A stretch of 54,861 nucleotides of DNA from CALESS01 sp041741455 (GCA_041741455.1 JBGSJZ010000054.1:1-54861); one strand, 5' to 3'. Shown: positions 23,937 to 32,687, numbered from the stretch's first letter. The notes: generated from the sequence alone by a model not told the origin. Translations and numbers: made by a program.

Positions 23937-24035
23937 TTAACCACAGAGACACTGAGATCACAGAGGGGATTTACTTCTTAGGGTTTTCTCAGTGTCCTTC
24001 GCGAAGCACCCTTCAGGGCAGTGTCTCTTTGGTTC
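23937..24035. repeat. ACCACAGAGACACTGAG palindromic repeat upstream of gyrA
   Basis: ACCACAGAGACACTGAGA at the left is complementary in two blocks to TCTCAGTGTC and GTGTCTCTTTGGT at the right, with GCGAAGCACCCTTCAGGGCA inserted. This is the widespread ACCACAGAGACACAGAG type of intergenic repeat. A relative lies at 8728-8845. It fills nearly all the DNA between the GH13 gene and gyrA. Confidence 0.75.
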
Positions 24036-24051
24036 AAAAAGAAGGTAAAGA

Positions 24052-26559
24052 ATGACAGAAAACAACGGTATTCGCACAGTCGATATTGACCAGCAGATGC
24101 GCACAGCTTACCTGGATTACGCCATGAGTGTGATCGTGGCGCGCGCCCTGCCAGACGCCCGGGATGGCCTCAAGCCAGTGCATCGGCGCATTCTCTTCGC
24201 CATGCATGAGCTGGGCATCAGACCCGGCAGCTCCTACAAAAAATCCGCCCGCATCGTGGGTGAAGTGCTGGGCAAGTACCATCCGCACGGTGACTCCTCG
24301 GTCTACGATGCCCTGGCGCGCATGGCGCAGGATTTCTCGATGCGCTACGTGCTGGTGGACGGTCAGGGCAACTTTGGCTCGATCGACGGCGACCCCCCGG
24401 CTGCCATGCGTTACACCGAAGCCCGCTTGCACCCGCTGGCGGCTGAACTGCTGGCGGATATCGACAAGGATACTGTGGAGTTTGGCGACAACTTCGATTC
24501 TACGCTGCGTGAACCGCTGGTGATGCCCTCCCGCTTGCCCAATCTGCTGTTAAACGGTTCCTCCGGTATTGCGGTTGGCATGGCCACCAACATTCCGCCG
24601 CACAACCTGAAGGAAGTGGCGGCTGCCCTCGACTTTTTGATCGAGAACTATGAGCGGGCCGAGGAGATCAGTGCTGAAGAGATCATGCACTACCTGCCCG
24701 GACCGGATTTCCCGACTGGCGGCATCATCGCCGGGCGGGAGAGCATCCTGCAAGCCTATTCCAGCGGGCGCAGTAAACTCACCGTGCGCGGCAAGGTGGT
24801 GATGGATGAGAACCGCAGTGGCAAAATGACCATTACCATCACCGAGATCCCCTATCAGGTCAACAAGACCAGCCTGATTGAACGCATCGCAGAACTGGTG
24901 CGCAGTGGCCGGCTGGATGCCATCAGCGACCTGCGGGACGAATCCGACCGGCATGGCATGGCGATTGTGATGGAATTAAAGCGTAACGCCCAGCCCCGCC
25001 AGGTGCTCAACCAACTGTATAAATTCACCCCGCTGCAATCCACCTTTGGTGTGCAGATGCTGGCGCTGGTGGAGGGCGAACCGCGCCTGTTGCCGGTCAA
25101 GCAGGTGTTGCTGCTGTTCATCCAGCATCGCCAGGATGTGATCACCAGGCGCAGCAAGTTTGAGTTGGAGAAAGCCCGTCAGCGCGCCCATATCTTGGAC
25201 GGACTGTTGATCGCCCTGGCCAACCTGGATGCGGTGATTGAGACCATCCGCTCCTCGCCCGATGCTGAGACTGCCCGGGTGCGCTTGATCGAGCGCTTCC
25301 ACCTGAGCGAAGCCCAGGCCCAGGCCATCCTGGATATGCAATTGCGCCGGCTGGCCGCCCTGGAGCGTCAGAAGATTGAGGATGAGCATAAATCAATCCT
25401 GGAGCGGATTGCTTTCTTGGAAGATTTACTGGCGAACCCGCACAAGATCCTGACCCTGATTAAAACGGAGACGGCTGAATTGGCCGAAAAGTATGGCGAT
25501 GCCCGGCGCACCGAGTTGACGGCCGAGGCGCACGAGGAATTGAAAGAGGAAGACCTGATCGCCGACGAACCGGTGTTGATCAGCCTGACGACGCGCGGCT
25601 ACATCAAGCGCACACCCATCACTGCCTTCCGCACGCTGGGACGCGGCCGGCGCGGCATCAGCGGCCAGTCGATGCGTGATGAGGACGAGGTGTTAATGCT
25701 GGCACCTGCCCGCACCCTGCAAACCGTGCTCTTCTTCTCGGATAAGGGCAAGGTGTATGCTCTCAAGACTTACCAGATCCCCGAGGCTGGACGAACTGAC
25801 CGCGGCATCCCGGCCATCAACATCCTGGCACTGGGGCAAAACGAGCGCATCACCGCTGCCGTGGCTGTGCCGGGTTTCCAACTGGCTGAGTATTGCACCT
25901 TTGCCACGCTCAAGGGCAAGCTGAAACGGGTGGTGTTGAGTGAGTTTGAAGCTGTGCGGCCTTCCGGGCTGGCGGCCATCTCGCTGGACGAGGGTGACGA
26001 GCTGGGTTGGGTGCGTCTGACTTCGGGCGAGGAGGAATTGTTGCTGGTGACAGCCGGCGGCTATGCCCTGCGCTTCGATGAGAGCCAGGTGCGCAGCATG
26101 GGCCGACAAGCGGCCGGGGTGACCGGCATCCGCATGCGCCCGGGTGACCGGGTGGCCTCATTGGAGGTGGTGGAGCCGGGTGGCTATCTGCTGATGGTGA
26201 CCGAGGGCGGTTTTGGCAAACGGGCTGAGCTGGCGGATTACCCGCGCCATGCCCGTGGTGGTAAGGGAGTACGCACCGCGGATCTTAAAGCGATCACCCG
26301 CACCGGAAAAATTGCAGCGGCGCGGGTGGTTCAGGCGGATGATGAGGTGACGCTGATTTCAACCGGCGGGGTGGTATTGCGCCTGCGAGTGAATGAAATC
26401 TCAGTGCAGGGGCGGGCAGCGCGCGGGGTGCGGCTGATGGGTGTGGATTCGGGGGATGCAGTGGCTTCGCTGGCGCGCCTGGGGTTAGTGAACCTGGCCC
26501 TGACCCCGCCCAATGGCCTAGTAAAACGGGAGGACGATCTTCCCGGTCAGGACGAGTAG
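24052..26559 (+). CDS. gyrA: DNA gyrase subunit A (type IIA topoisomerase)
   Basis: An 835-residue protein with an intact breakage-reunion domain: YLDYAMSVIVARALPDARDGLKPVHRRIL, HPHGDSSVYDALARMAQDFSMRYVLVDGQGNFG, and catalytic Tyr121 in AAMRYTE. The quinolone-contact residues Ser82 and Asp86 are the sensitive type. The C-terminal half is a beta-pinwheel of six blades. The GyrA box that wraps DNA is degenerate (LGRGRRG instead of Q-x-R-G-G-R-G), so a ParC-like role is possible. No gyrB is nearby. Its 3' end overlaps the converging small membrane protein gene by 42 bases. Confidence 0.9.
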   Translation: MTENNGIRTVDIDQQMRTAYLDYAMSVIVARALPDARDGLKPVHRRILFAMHELGIRPGSSYKKSARIVGEVLGKYHPHGDSSVYDALARMAQDFSMRYVLVDGQGNFGSIDGDPPAAMRYTEARLHPLAAELLADIDKDTVEFGDNFDSTLREPLVMPSRLPNLLLNGSSGIAVGMATNIPPHNLKEVAAALDFLIENYERAEEISAEEIMHYLPGPDFPTGGIIAGRESILQAYSSGRSKLTVRGKVVMDENRSGKMTITITEIPYQVNKTSLIERIAELVRSGRLDAISDLRDESDRHGMAIVMELKRNAQPRQVLNQLYKFTPLQSTFGVQMLALVEGEPRLLPVKQVLLLFIQHRQDVITRRSKFELEKARQRAHILDGLLIALANLDAVIETIRSSPDAETARVRLIERFHLSEAQAQAILDMQLRRLAALERQKIEDEHKSILERIAFLEDLLANPHKILTLIKTETAELAEKYGDARRTELTAEAHEELKEEDLIADEPVLISLTTRGYIKRTPITAFRTLGRGRRGISGQSMRDEDEVLMLAPARTLQTVLFFSDKGKVYALKTYQIPEAGRTDRGIPAINILALGQNERITAAVAVPGFQLAEYCTFATLKGKLKRVVLSEFEAVRPSGLAAISLDEGDELGWVRLTSGEEELLLVTAGGYALRFDESQVRSMGRQAAGVTGIRMRPGDRVASLEVVEPGGYLLMVTEGGFGKRAELADYPRHARGGKGVRTADLKAITRTGKIAAARVVQADDEVTLISTGGVVLRLRVNEISVQGRAARGVRLMGVDSGDAVASLARLGLVNLALTPPNGLVKREDDLPGQDE

Positions 26560-26739
26560 GAACGTGCTGAAGATCAAAATCATCAGCAGGACGAGTAAAG
26601 CCAGCACAAAGCGCTGGGGGGCGGTCATGCCCAGGAACGGCGGGCGGATGACCTCCACTGGCTGGGTGGGCTCAGCGGCTTCCTCAGCCGCCTCTTCTTC
26701 ATAAGGGGTCATGGCTGTATTGCGTAAATCATCAAACAT
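26518..26739 (-). CDS. Small single-pass membrane protein
   Basis: A 73-residue protein: acidic N-terminal half (YEEEAAEEAAEPTQP), a PPFLGMTAPQRF segment, then one C-terminal span (VLALLVLLMILIFSTFLLVL) and a short end. It starts at ATG 26739 with AGGAGA upstream, overlapping the birA stop by 8 bases (ATGTTTGA), so the two are coupled. Its 3' end overlaps gyrA on the other strand. Family not recognised. Confidence 0.7.
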   Translation of the reverse strand: MFDDLRNTAMTPYEEEAAEEAAEPTQPVEVIRPPFLGMTAPQRFVLALLVLLMILIFSTFLLVLTGKIVLPFY

Positions 26740-27508
26740 CACGGTCTCCTTCCAGCCCTGCCGGCCGTAGGCGCACATCGCCAGCAGCCAGGCGGACTTC
26801 TTCTCCAGATTCTAATGCAATTCGCAAGTTTCCATCTGCATCCACACCTTGCAATCTACCAACAAGCGCGGCACCGCCGGGGGCTTGGATCTCGACCCAT
26901 TCATTGCGGAAAGCCAGCCGGCTTTGCCAGGCAGCCATAAAGTGCGGGCTGCCGAGTTGCGCCCGCCATGCTTCCAGTTGATCCAGGATGGCGGCTAGCA
27001 GGGCGTTGCGCTCCACCAGGGCGGTGGTGAAATCCTCCACATAAGTCGCCGGGAAAAGCAAATCCTGCGACGGCGGTACCGACCCGGGTGCAATGTTGAT
27101 GCCAATGCCCAGGATCACCGCTCCCAGTACGTCCCCCTGCCAGAAGCTTTCGGCCAAAATACCGCAGGTCTTGCGCCGCCCAAGCAGTACGTCGTTGGGC
27201 CATTTGATCTGCGGGGTCAGGCCGAGCGTATCCTCCAGCGCCGTGCACACCGCCAGCCCGCCCAGCGGGGAGAGCAGCGCCAGGTGGGGCAGTTCCGCCG
27301 GGGCGGGTCTCAGCACGATGCTGAAGGCTAGGGCGGAACCCGGCCGGGTGACCCAGCGGCGCTGCAGCCGTCCGCGCCCGCTGGTTTGCTCATCCGCAGC
27401 CACCACGGCCCCGTCGGGTGCGTCAGCCTCAGCCCAGGCCCGGGCTGCGTCCATCGTCGAACCAATGCTGGGGTAGTAACGAAAGGGGCGATCCGGCAGG
27501 CTGAGCAT
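26732..27508 (-). CDS. birA: Biotin-[acetyl-CoA-carboxylase] ligase, no HTH domain
   Basis: A 258-residue enzyme that adenylates biotin and attaches it to carboxylase BCCP. Seen: TSGRGRLQRRW (biotinyl-AMP loop, about 42-52), KWPNDVLL with catalytic Lys102, GIGIN, and a C-terminal SH3-like cap (VGRLQGVDADGNLRIALESGEEVRLAAGDV). There is no N-terminal helix-turn-helix, so it is not a repressor. ATG 27508 lies exactly six bases after a TACAAT box, indicating a leaderless mRNA; the longer upstream frame is rejected. Confidence 0.92.
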   Translation of the reverse strand: MLSLPDRPFRYYPSIGSTMDAARAWAEADAPDGAVVAADEQTSGRGRLQRRWVTRPGSALAFSIVLRPAPAELPHLALLSPLGGLAVCTALEDTLGLTPQIKWPNDVLLGRRKTCGILAESFWQGDVLGAVILGIGINIAPGSVPPSQDLLFPATYVEDFTTALVERNALLAAILDQLEAWRAQLGSPHFMAAWQSRLAFRNEWVEIQAPGGAALVGRLQGVDADGNLRIALESGEEVRLAAGDVRLRPAGLEGDRDV

Positions 27509-27514
27509 GGGAGA

Positions 27515-27520
27515 ATTGTA
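27515..27520 (-). promoter_or_regulatory. -10 box of birA, leaderless arrangement
   Basis: TACAAT (27520-27515), six bases (TCTCCC), then ATG 27508. Predicted transcription start falls on or beside the start codon. No -35 is seen. Confidence 0.6.
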
Positions 27521-27666
27521 ATCCAAAACGAATGTTTTGATATCTCTCAAATGAATCTTGATTAGGATAATCAGGTTCAATGACGCAGGGAGGTGTCCAT
27601 GAATCGGGTTGGGCTGTAAACAATCCTGCCTACCTCCAATCCGAATCCACCCACACCACAAGACTG

Positions 27667-27740
27667 TAGGGGTTGGTCGGTGAATCTCGACGGCCTGACC
27701 CATCAAGAGCCAAGACCCATCCCGGGACCTGGAGAAGTGT
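27667..27740. repeat. Inverted, diverged copy of the 6955-7190 repeat
   Basis: GTAGGGGTTGGTCGGTGAA (27667-27685) is the complement of TTCACCGACCAACCCTTAC in the duplicated element. AGAGCCAAGACCCATCCCGGGA downstream matches the complement of its inner part. The 505-base gap 27509-28013 otherwise holds the birA -10 box, an operator-like palindrome and a -10 for the kinase gene. Confidence 0.65.
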
Positions 27741-27895
27741 CCCCGAGTCGGGCTGGTTTGGGAATCCCGGCGGAGTTGTTGATTGCATAGGACCCACCGC
27801 TGCCTGCCAGAAAAGCCCGGCTGCGGGCACAGGCCTGATTATCCGCCCGTCCATTTTCTGACGGGACATAAAAATGACGGAACCTGGATCGTCTT

Positions 27896-27928
27896 TTGTA
27901 TATACAAGGGTGGATGAAACGTTATAAT
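27896..27928 (+). promoter_or_regulatory. Operator-like palindrome and -10 box of the kinase-LuxR gene
   Basis: TTGTATATACAA (27896-27907) is a perfect 12-bp palindrome of the GntR/LacI size class. TATAAT (27923-27928) follows 15 bases later. The palindrome covers the -35 position, so a repressor there would block transcription of the gene at 28014. Confidence 0.55.
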
Positions 27929-28013
27929 AATACGTATTCAGCGATTGATTTCAATTGAAGACCAGTATTTCTACCCTTTGAATTTGGAAGTCGTCTCCAG
28001 GGAGCATTGAACT

Positions 28014-29747
28014 ATGGATGGTTTTATTCTAAGCATCGACCAGGGGACCAGTGGTTCAAAGGCCATCATCTTTGACCATGCTGGAAATATCGTGGCCAGC
28101 TCCTACCGGGAAGTCGCCCAGTATTACCCCCACCAGGGGTGGGTGGAGCAGGATGCCAATGAAATCTGGCAGACCACCCTGCAGACCATTGCTGAAACCC
28201 TGAAGAATGCCCGCATCCTGCCGGAAGATATTTGCGCTATTGGTATTTCCAACCAACGCTGCACCACCGTGCTCTGGAATAAGTTGACTGGAGAGCCGAT
28301 TGGCCGGGCCATCATCTGGCAGGACCGGCGCTCACAACAGATTTGTGACCGATTATCGCCCGATGACCGCAAAGCCATCGGGGAACGCAACGGGCTATTC
28401 CTCGTTCCCAACGTTTCGGCAACCAAAATTCAATGGCTGATGGAAGAAGATCGCTCCGTTCAAAAAGCCATCACCCGCGGTGAAGTGCTGTTTGGCACCA
28501 TTGATTCCTGGTTGATCTGGAAGCTTTCCGGTGGGACGATCCACCTGACGGATTATTCCAACGCATCCACGGCCGGTTTATTGAATGCGAGAACCTTGGA
28601 ATATGACGATTGGATTCGCCAGAAGTTTGGCATCCCGCGTGAAATCCTACCCGATCTGAAAAGCTCCAGTGAAATCTTTGCTTACACAGCTCCACAGGTT
28701 TTCTTCGGGGCTGCCATCCCGATCTCGGGTTGTGCGGGCGACCAGGTTGCGGCTGCCTTTGGCCAGGCCTGTTTCAAGCCTGGGATGATCAAGAATACCT
28801 ATGGAACCGGTTCATTTTTGATCCTCAACGCTGGTCATCGCCAATTTCCACCCGGGCAGGGGTCGTTCTCACCGGTATTATGGACGATTAAGGGTGAGGT
28901 TGCCTATGGGATGGAAGGATATGCGGATGTTTCCGGTGCGGTCATCCAATGGCTGCGGGATGGGCTGGGCATCATCCGGGATGTCAGCGAAGCGGATGGT
29001 TTGGCCATCCAGGCGCCGGATACCCAGGGCGTCTACTTTGTGCCGGCTCTGGTCGGCCTGGGCGCGCCGCACCATAGCCCCAACGCCCGCGGGACCATTT
29101 TTGGCATCAACCTGGGCACCAACAAAAACCAGCTAACCCGGGCGGCTCTCGAATCCATGGCCTACCAGACCCGCGACTCCTTCGATATTATTGAACAAAA
29201 ATACGGCAGCAAGCTCCATACACTGCGCGTGGATGGTGGCGGAGCGAAAAGTGATTTTCTGATGCAATTCCAGGCCGATATCCTGGGCATTCCGGTCGAG
29301 CGGCCAACCGTGATCGAAACTTCAGCGTTGGGTGCCGCCTACCTGGCCGGTTTGGCCATTGGCTACTGGCAATCAATGGAAGAAATTGCTTCCAACTGGC
29401 AGTTGGATACCCGCTTTGAGCCGCGCATTTCCGCTTCCAAGCGGGAAGATTTGTATGCGGGCTGGCTGCATGCCGTGGACTGTGCTGCAAATTGGGGGAC
29501 AAACCGACCAAGCCAGGTGAAAAAGGATCAGCCTGAAAACCGATTGAACCGGCTTTCTCCCCGTGAACGGGAAGTGGTGCACTATATTGTCGAAGGAAAA
29601 TCCATGCGAGAGATTGCTACCCTCCTGTATACCAGTATTAAGACGGTGGAAAAACAAAGACGAGATGCTATGCGAAAATTGGGTGTGGATACCCTGGCCA
29701 GCTTGGTTCGCATTTACCTGGAGAATGGGCAGAACCAGGATGGTTAA
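28014..29747 (+). CDS. FGGY kinase (glycerol-kinase-like) fused to a C-terminal LuxR-type HTH
   Basis: A 577-residue protein in one open frame. Residues 1-497 align end to end with glycerol kinase: SIDQGTSGSKAI, WVEQDANEIW, WQDRRS, LFGTIDSWLIWKL, SGCAGDQVAAAFGQ, YGTGSF, HTLRVDGGGAKSDFLMQFQADI. Two of the glycerol contacts of E. coli GlpK differ: Arg83-Glu84 reads Arg82-Cys83, and Tyr135 aligns with Asn133. The Asp-Gln pair (GDQ) is kept. After a polar linker, residues 514-572 are a LuxR/GerE helix-turn-helix: LSPREREVVHYIVEGKSM, SIKTVEKQRRDAMRKLGV. An intrinsic terminator follows. The simplest reading is a kinase that senses its substrate and binds DNA, or a trigger enzyme. Not known to me as a described architecture. 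Confidence 0.9.
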   Translation: MDGFILSIDQGTSGSKAIIFDHAGNIVASSYREVAQYYPHQGWVEQDANEIWQTTLQTIAETLKNARILPEDICAIGISNQRCTTVLWNKLTGEPIGRAIIWQDRRSQQICDRLSPDDRKAIGERNGLFLVPNVSATKIQWLMEEDRSVQKAITRGEVLFGTIDSWLIWKLSGGTIHLTDYSNASTAGLLNARTLEYDDWIRQKFGIPREILPDLKSSSEIFAYTAPQVFFGAAIPISGCAGDQVAAAFGQACFKPGMIKNTYGTGSFLILNAGHRQFPPGQGSFSPVLWTIKGEVAYGMEGYADVSGAVIQWLRDGLGIIRDVSEADGLAIQAPDTQGVYFVPALVGLGAPHHSPNARGTIFGINLGTNKNQLTRAALESMAYQTRDSFDIIEQKYGSKLHTLRVDGGGAKSDFLMQFQADILGIPVERPTVIETSALGAAYLAGLAIGYWQSMEEIASNWQLDTRFEPRISASKREDLYAGWLHAVDCAANWGTNRPSQVKKDQPENRLNRLSPREREVVHYIVEGKSMREIATLLYTSIKTVEKQRRDAMRKLGVDTLASLVRIYLENGQNQDG

Positions 29748-29817
29748 TATGAGTATTTGGTGCCCGTAATATCTCATTAAATTCAGAATATACACTTATG
29801 GAGTACTCCTGAACCTG

Positions 29818-29847
29818 AACCCCCGTTGGATTGGGGGTTTTTCTTTT
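29818..29847 (+). terminator. Intrinsic terminator of the kinase-LuxR gene
   Basis: AACCCCC (29818-29824), loop, GGGGGTT (29833-29839), then TTTCTTTT, 70 bases after the stop. The rest of the 408-base gap to 30155 shows no gene or clear motif. Confidence 0.8.
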
Positions 29848-30155
29848 CAAACCAGCGCCATTTCCTGATTTACAACCCCCTCTCGAATGGCAATAATTTA
29901 ATATGTTGTGCAGGTTACTCATCAGGGGAGTTTTGCTACGAAAGGAGGGTATCGGGTGGGGACCATCCAGTTGGCTCCTGGACTATGCTTATCATTTATT
30001 AAATTGGAGAAGCTGGATTCAAATCCATAACACATCCTGCTTGGTAGAAATACTTCTCGGTTGATTATTTTTTGTAAAGGGATTGGTTCTTTACCATTCC
30101 CGGACATTTCCTCAAACCATTCATTCAAATATTTTCCACAGAGGAGAAGCAACTT

Positions 30156-31970
30156 ATGTTCACAAATGTTCGGAAATCAGTCAATTGGATCATCATTGCC
30201 CTCGTGATTATAACTTTCGCGGCCGGCATGGCAAGATTGATCGAGACCGATTTTGGCAAAGTGGAAGTCAGCACCATCTTCATCTCAGATGAAGCCGGGA
30301 ATACAATTGCTGCCAAGCTGTATCGCCCGCTGACCGCCACTGCCGAAAGCAAATTGCCCGCTGTGATCAACATTCATGGCTATCAGAATGACAAGTTGGT
30401 CGATGACTCGATGGCGATTGAGCTCTCCCGGCGCGGGTTTGTGGTGGTGTCGCCGGATATCCTTGGCCACGGAGATTCCAAGCCGGGGTTTGATATCGGT
30501 GGATTATTGACCGGTCAAAATACCGGCGGCATGCAAGCTATCTATCTGTATGTGAAAAGCCTACCCTACGTAGATTCTGCCAATATCGGCGTGATGGGCC
30601 ACTCCCTGGGCGCCATCCTGACCAATATTCTTGGAATGATCAACCCGGAAATCAACGCCCTCAATCCCCAATGCGGCCAGGCGGGGGCGCCAGGTATGCG
30701 TAATTTGCTCCTGACCCAGGCCCGCTATGATGAATTTGCCATCTTCCGCGAGGGATTGTTTACAGTTGATAGCCTGCCAACCAACCCGGTGCGCATGGAA
30801 GCTTTCGGTATGACCACCCCGGTGGAATGGGATACCATGTACGGCAGCTTTGCCGATGGCACAGCCCGCAAGGTGGCCCTGGTCAATATGGAGCATCACT
30901 TCCTGCCTCTGACCCATAAGGCAGTGTACGAAGCTGTTTCCTGGATGGAAGGGGCTTTGAAGGGTGGGGTTGGCAATCTGGACGCCAACAAGCAGGTATT
31001 CTGGTGGAAGAATATTTTTGGCTTGATCACCCTGCTCGGCGCATTGTTCCTGCTGATCCCCCTCACCAACGTCTTGCTGGCCACCAAGTTCTTTGCCCCG
31101 GTGGCGCAACCCATGCCAACCCGCTATGTTGCCAGTAAGAAAAATTGGTGGTTATTTGCGACCATCAATTTCTTGATCGGCGGCATTACCTACCCGATCT
31201 TCACCCAATGGAGTGCATTGAGCGACAAGTATGAAGCCATCTTCCCCTGGCTGAAGCTCCAGGTCGGTAATGGTGTCTTCGCCTGGCTGCTGGTGAACGC
31301 TGTCATTTGTGCCATCCTGTTCTGGATCTGGTATAACGGAGCCAAGAAGAAACAAAATGTGACCCTGTACGATATGGGCGCAACCTTTGACGAGAAGAAA
31401 TCCATTCTCGATTGGAAGATCATTGGGAAGACCGCTCTGATGGGTGGGATTTTGTTCCTGGCTTTGTACCTGCTGGAAGGTTTCTTCCAGGTGATGCTCG
31501 GACAGGAATTCCGCTTCGTCTGGCCGTATATGCGTCAGTTCGCTAATGCTGAGCGGGTGGGCCTATTCTTCCTCTATATGATCCCAGCCTTGCTCTTCTG
31601 GCTGATCAATGGCGGGCTCTTCCTCTTTGGTCAGATCCATCAGAAAGAGGCAGCAACTCCTGCCAAGACCCAGTGGTTGTGGTGGATCAAAGCCTGCTAT
31701 GCCTTCCTCACGGGCCTATTGCTCATCTGGATGATCCAGTACCTTCCATGGTATCTGTTTAATGCCGGCCCCGGTTTTGAACTGCTTGGATTGCCCCAGT
31801 TCAGCGCTCTCTGGCCGCTCATGCTGCAGGTTTATATCCCCGAGTTCTTAATCCTGATCTGGCTGCATGTCTGGTTCTATCGCCGGACGGGCAAGATTTA
31901 CCTGGGCGCCATCGTGGTGGCCAGCATGATGATCTGGTTCCTGGCTGCTGGTTCTGTAGTAAGCATGTAG
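30156..31970 (+). CDS. Alpha/beta hydrolase joined to a multi-span membrane domain
   Basis: A 604-residue protein. An N-terminal span (about 11-27) leads to an extracytoplasmic alpha/beta hydrolase: INIHGYQNDK (oxyanion region, 71-80), DILGHGDS, and the nucleophile elbow GHSLG with Ser150; His near NMEHHFLPL may complete the triad. From about 290 the protein becomes a membrane domain with some eight spans (GLITLLGALFLLIPLTNVLL onward). Substrate unknown; the topology suggests hydrolysis of a lipid or exported compound at the membrane. Shine-Dalgarno GAGGAGAAG precedes the ATG. Confidence 0.85.
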   Translation: MFTNVRKSVNWIIIALVIITFAAGMARLIETDFGKVEVSTIFISDEAGNTIAAKLYRPLTATAESKLPAVINIHGYQNDKLVDDSMAIELSRRGFVVVSPDILGHGDSKPGFDIGGLLTGQNTGGMQAIYLYVKSLPYVDSANIGVMGHSLGAILTNILGMINPEINALNPQCGQAGAPGMRNLLLTQARYDEFAIFREGLFTVDSLPTNPVRMEAFGMTTPVEWDTMYGSFADGTARKVALVNMEHHFLPLTHKAVYEAVSWMEGALKGGVGNLDANKQVFWWKNIFGLITLLGALFLLIPLTNVLLATKFFAPVAQPMPTRYVASKKNWWLFATINFLIGGITYPIFTQWSALSDKYEAIFPWLKLQVGNGVFAWLLVNAVICAILFWIWYNGAKKKQNVTLYDMGATFDEKKSILDWKIIGKTALMGGILFLALYLLEGFFQVMLGQEFRFVWPYMRQFANAERVGLFFLYMIPALLFWLINGGLFLFGQIHQKEAATPAKTQWLWWIKACYAFLTGLLLIWMIQYLPWYLFNAGPGFELLGLPQFSALWPLMLQVYIPEFLILIWLHVWFYRRTGKIYLGAIVVASMMIWFLAAGSVVSM

Positions 31971-31995
31971 ACATTCAATAACCTCTCACCAACTC

Positions 31996-32022
31996 TTCAC
32001 CCCGCCAAACCGGCGGGGTGAA
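31996..32022 (+). terminator. Hairpin after the hydrolase-membrane gene
   Basis: Perfect 11-bp stem TTCACCCCGCC / GGCGGGGTGAA around AAACC, 26 bases after the stop. The T-run is poor (TTGCTATA), so termination may be partial. Confidence 0.55.
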
Positions 32023-32160
32023 TTGCTATAGGTTCAGTCCCTGAAAAATAATCGCAAAACCATGCTTCTCTTGCCAGAAAACCAGGCTAAGGTTGCGAAT
32101 TTGTTCATGTGACCCCTCTTTGGCGCAATCATTCTTTAATCTCAAATCTCGCGAACAACG

Positions 32161-32166
32161 TATAAT
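32161..32166 (+). promoter_or_regulatory. -10 box of the 32202 operon
   Basis: TATAAT (ACGTATAATTAA), 36 bases before ATG 32202. -35 not evident. It would drive the genes at 32202 and 32688. Confidence 0.45.
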
Positions 32167-32201
32167 TAAAAACATAAAATAGATTCCTGGAGGGGATCCC
32201 C

Positions 32202-32684
32202 ATGAACCAATTACGCCCACTGATTGTTATTCTCGTATTGCTGGCTGCCCTGGCTTACCTGGGCGGCATCGCCTGGGCTGGCTTTGCCAGTCTGGGTATT
32301 GAAACGGAACCCAGCATCCCGGAGGTGGTGACCCAGGCCATCACCGTGATTGGCGGGGCGCTGGCCACCCACTTCGGCGCCATCTTCGGCATCTCTCAAT
32401 TCACCACCGGCAAGCCACGCTCACTGTCCTCCGCTGTGAACTTCAACTCCTGGTCCAAAATGCCATTGCGGGACGGTGAGAAGGAATCCCGCTTGAGCTG
32501 GCTGCAGGTGGTTGCAGCCTACCTGTATGTCTTCAGCCTGGTGGCAGCGGTTGTCTTTTGGGGGTTGGATGGCTTCTCGGATGAAAGCGCCCGGGTGTTA
32601 AGCAATATGTCCTTCACCCTGGTTGGCGTGCTGGCCGGCGTGCTGGCAGTGGCGCTGAACGTGCGCGAGCAGGTGGAGGAGTAA
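32202..32684 (+). CDS. Four-span membrane protein of unknown function
   Basis: A 160-residue protein with spans at about 7-29, 42-64, 98-120 and 133-152. The loop ATHFGAIFGISQFTTGKPRSLSSAVNFNSWSKMPL is hydrophilic, with a cationic patch. No family recognised. Strong GGAGGGG before ATG. The next gene's Shine-Dalgarno lies within its last codons (GGAGGAGTAA), so the pair is probably co-transcribed. Confidence 0.7.
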   Translation: MNQLRPLIVILVLLAALAYLGGIAWAGFASLGIETEPSIPEVVTQAITVIGGALATHFGAIFGISQFTTGKPRSLSSAVNFNSWSKMPLRDGEKESRLSWLQVVAAYLYVFSLVAAVVFWGLDGFSDESARVLSNMSFTLVGVLAGVLAVALNVREQVEE

Positions 32685-32687
32685 CAT

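Noticed and set aside
27600..27620. Mini-ORF MNRVGL with GGGAGG upstream of the kinase-LuxR gene
   Set aside because: It lies upstream of the promoter at 27923, so it is not on the kinase mRNA, and no terminator accompanies it.
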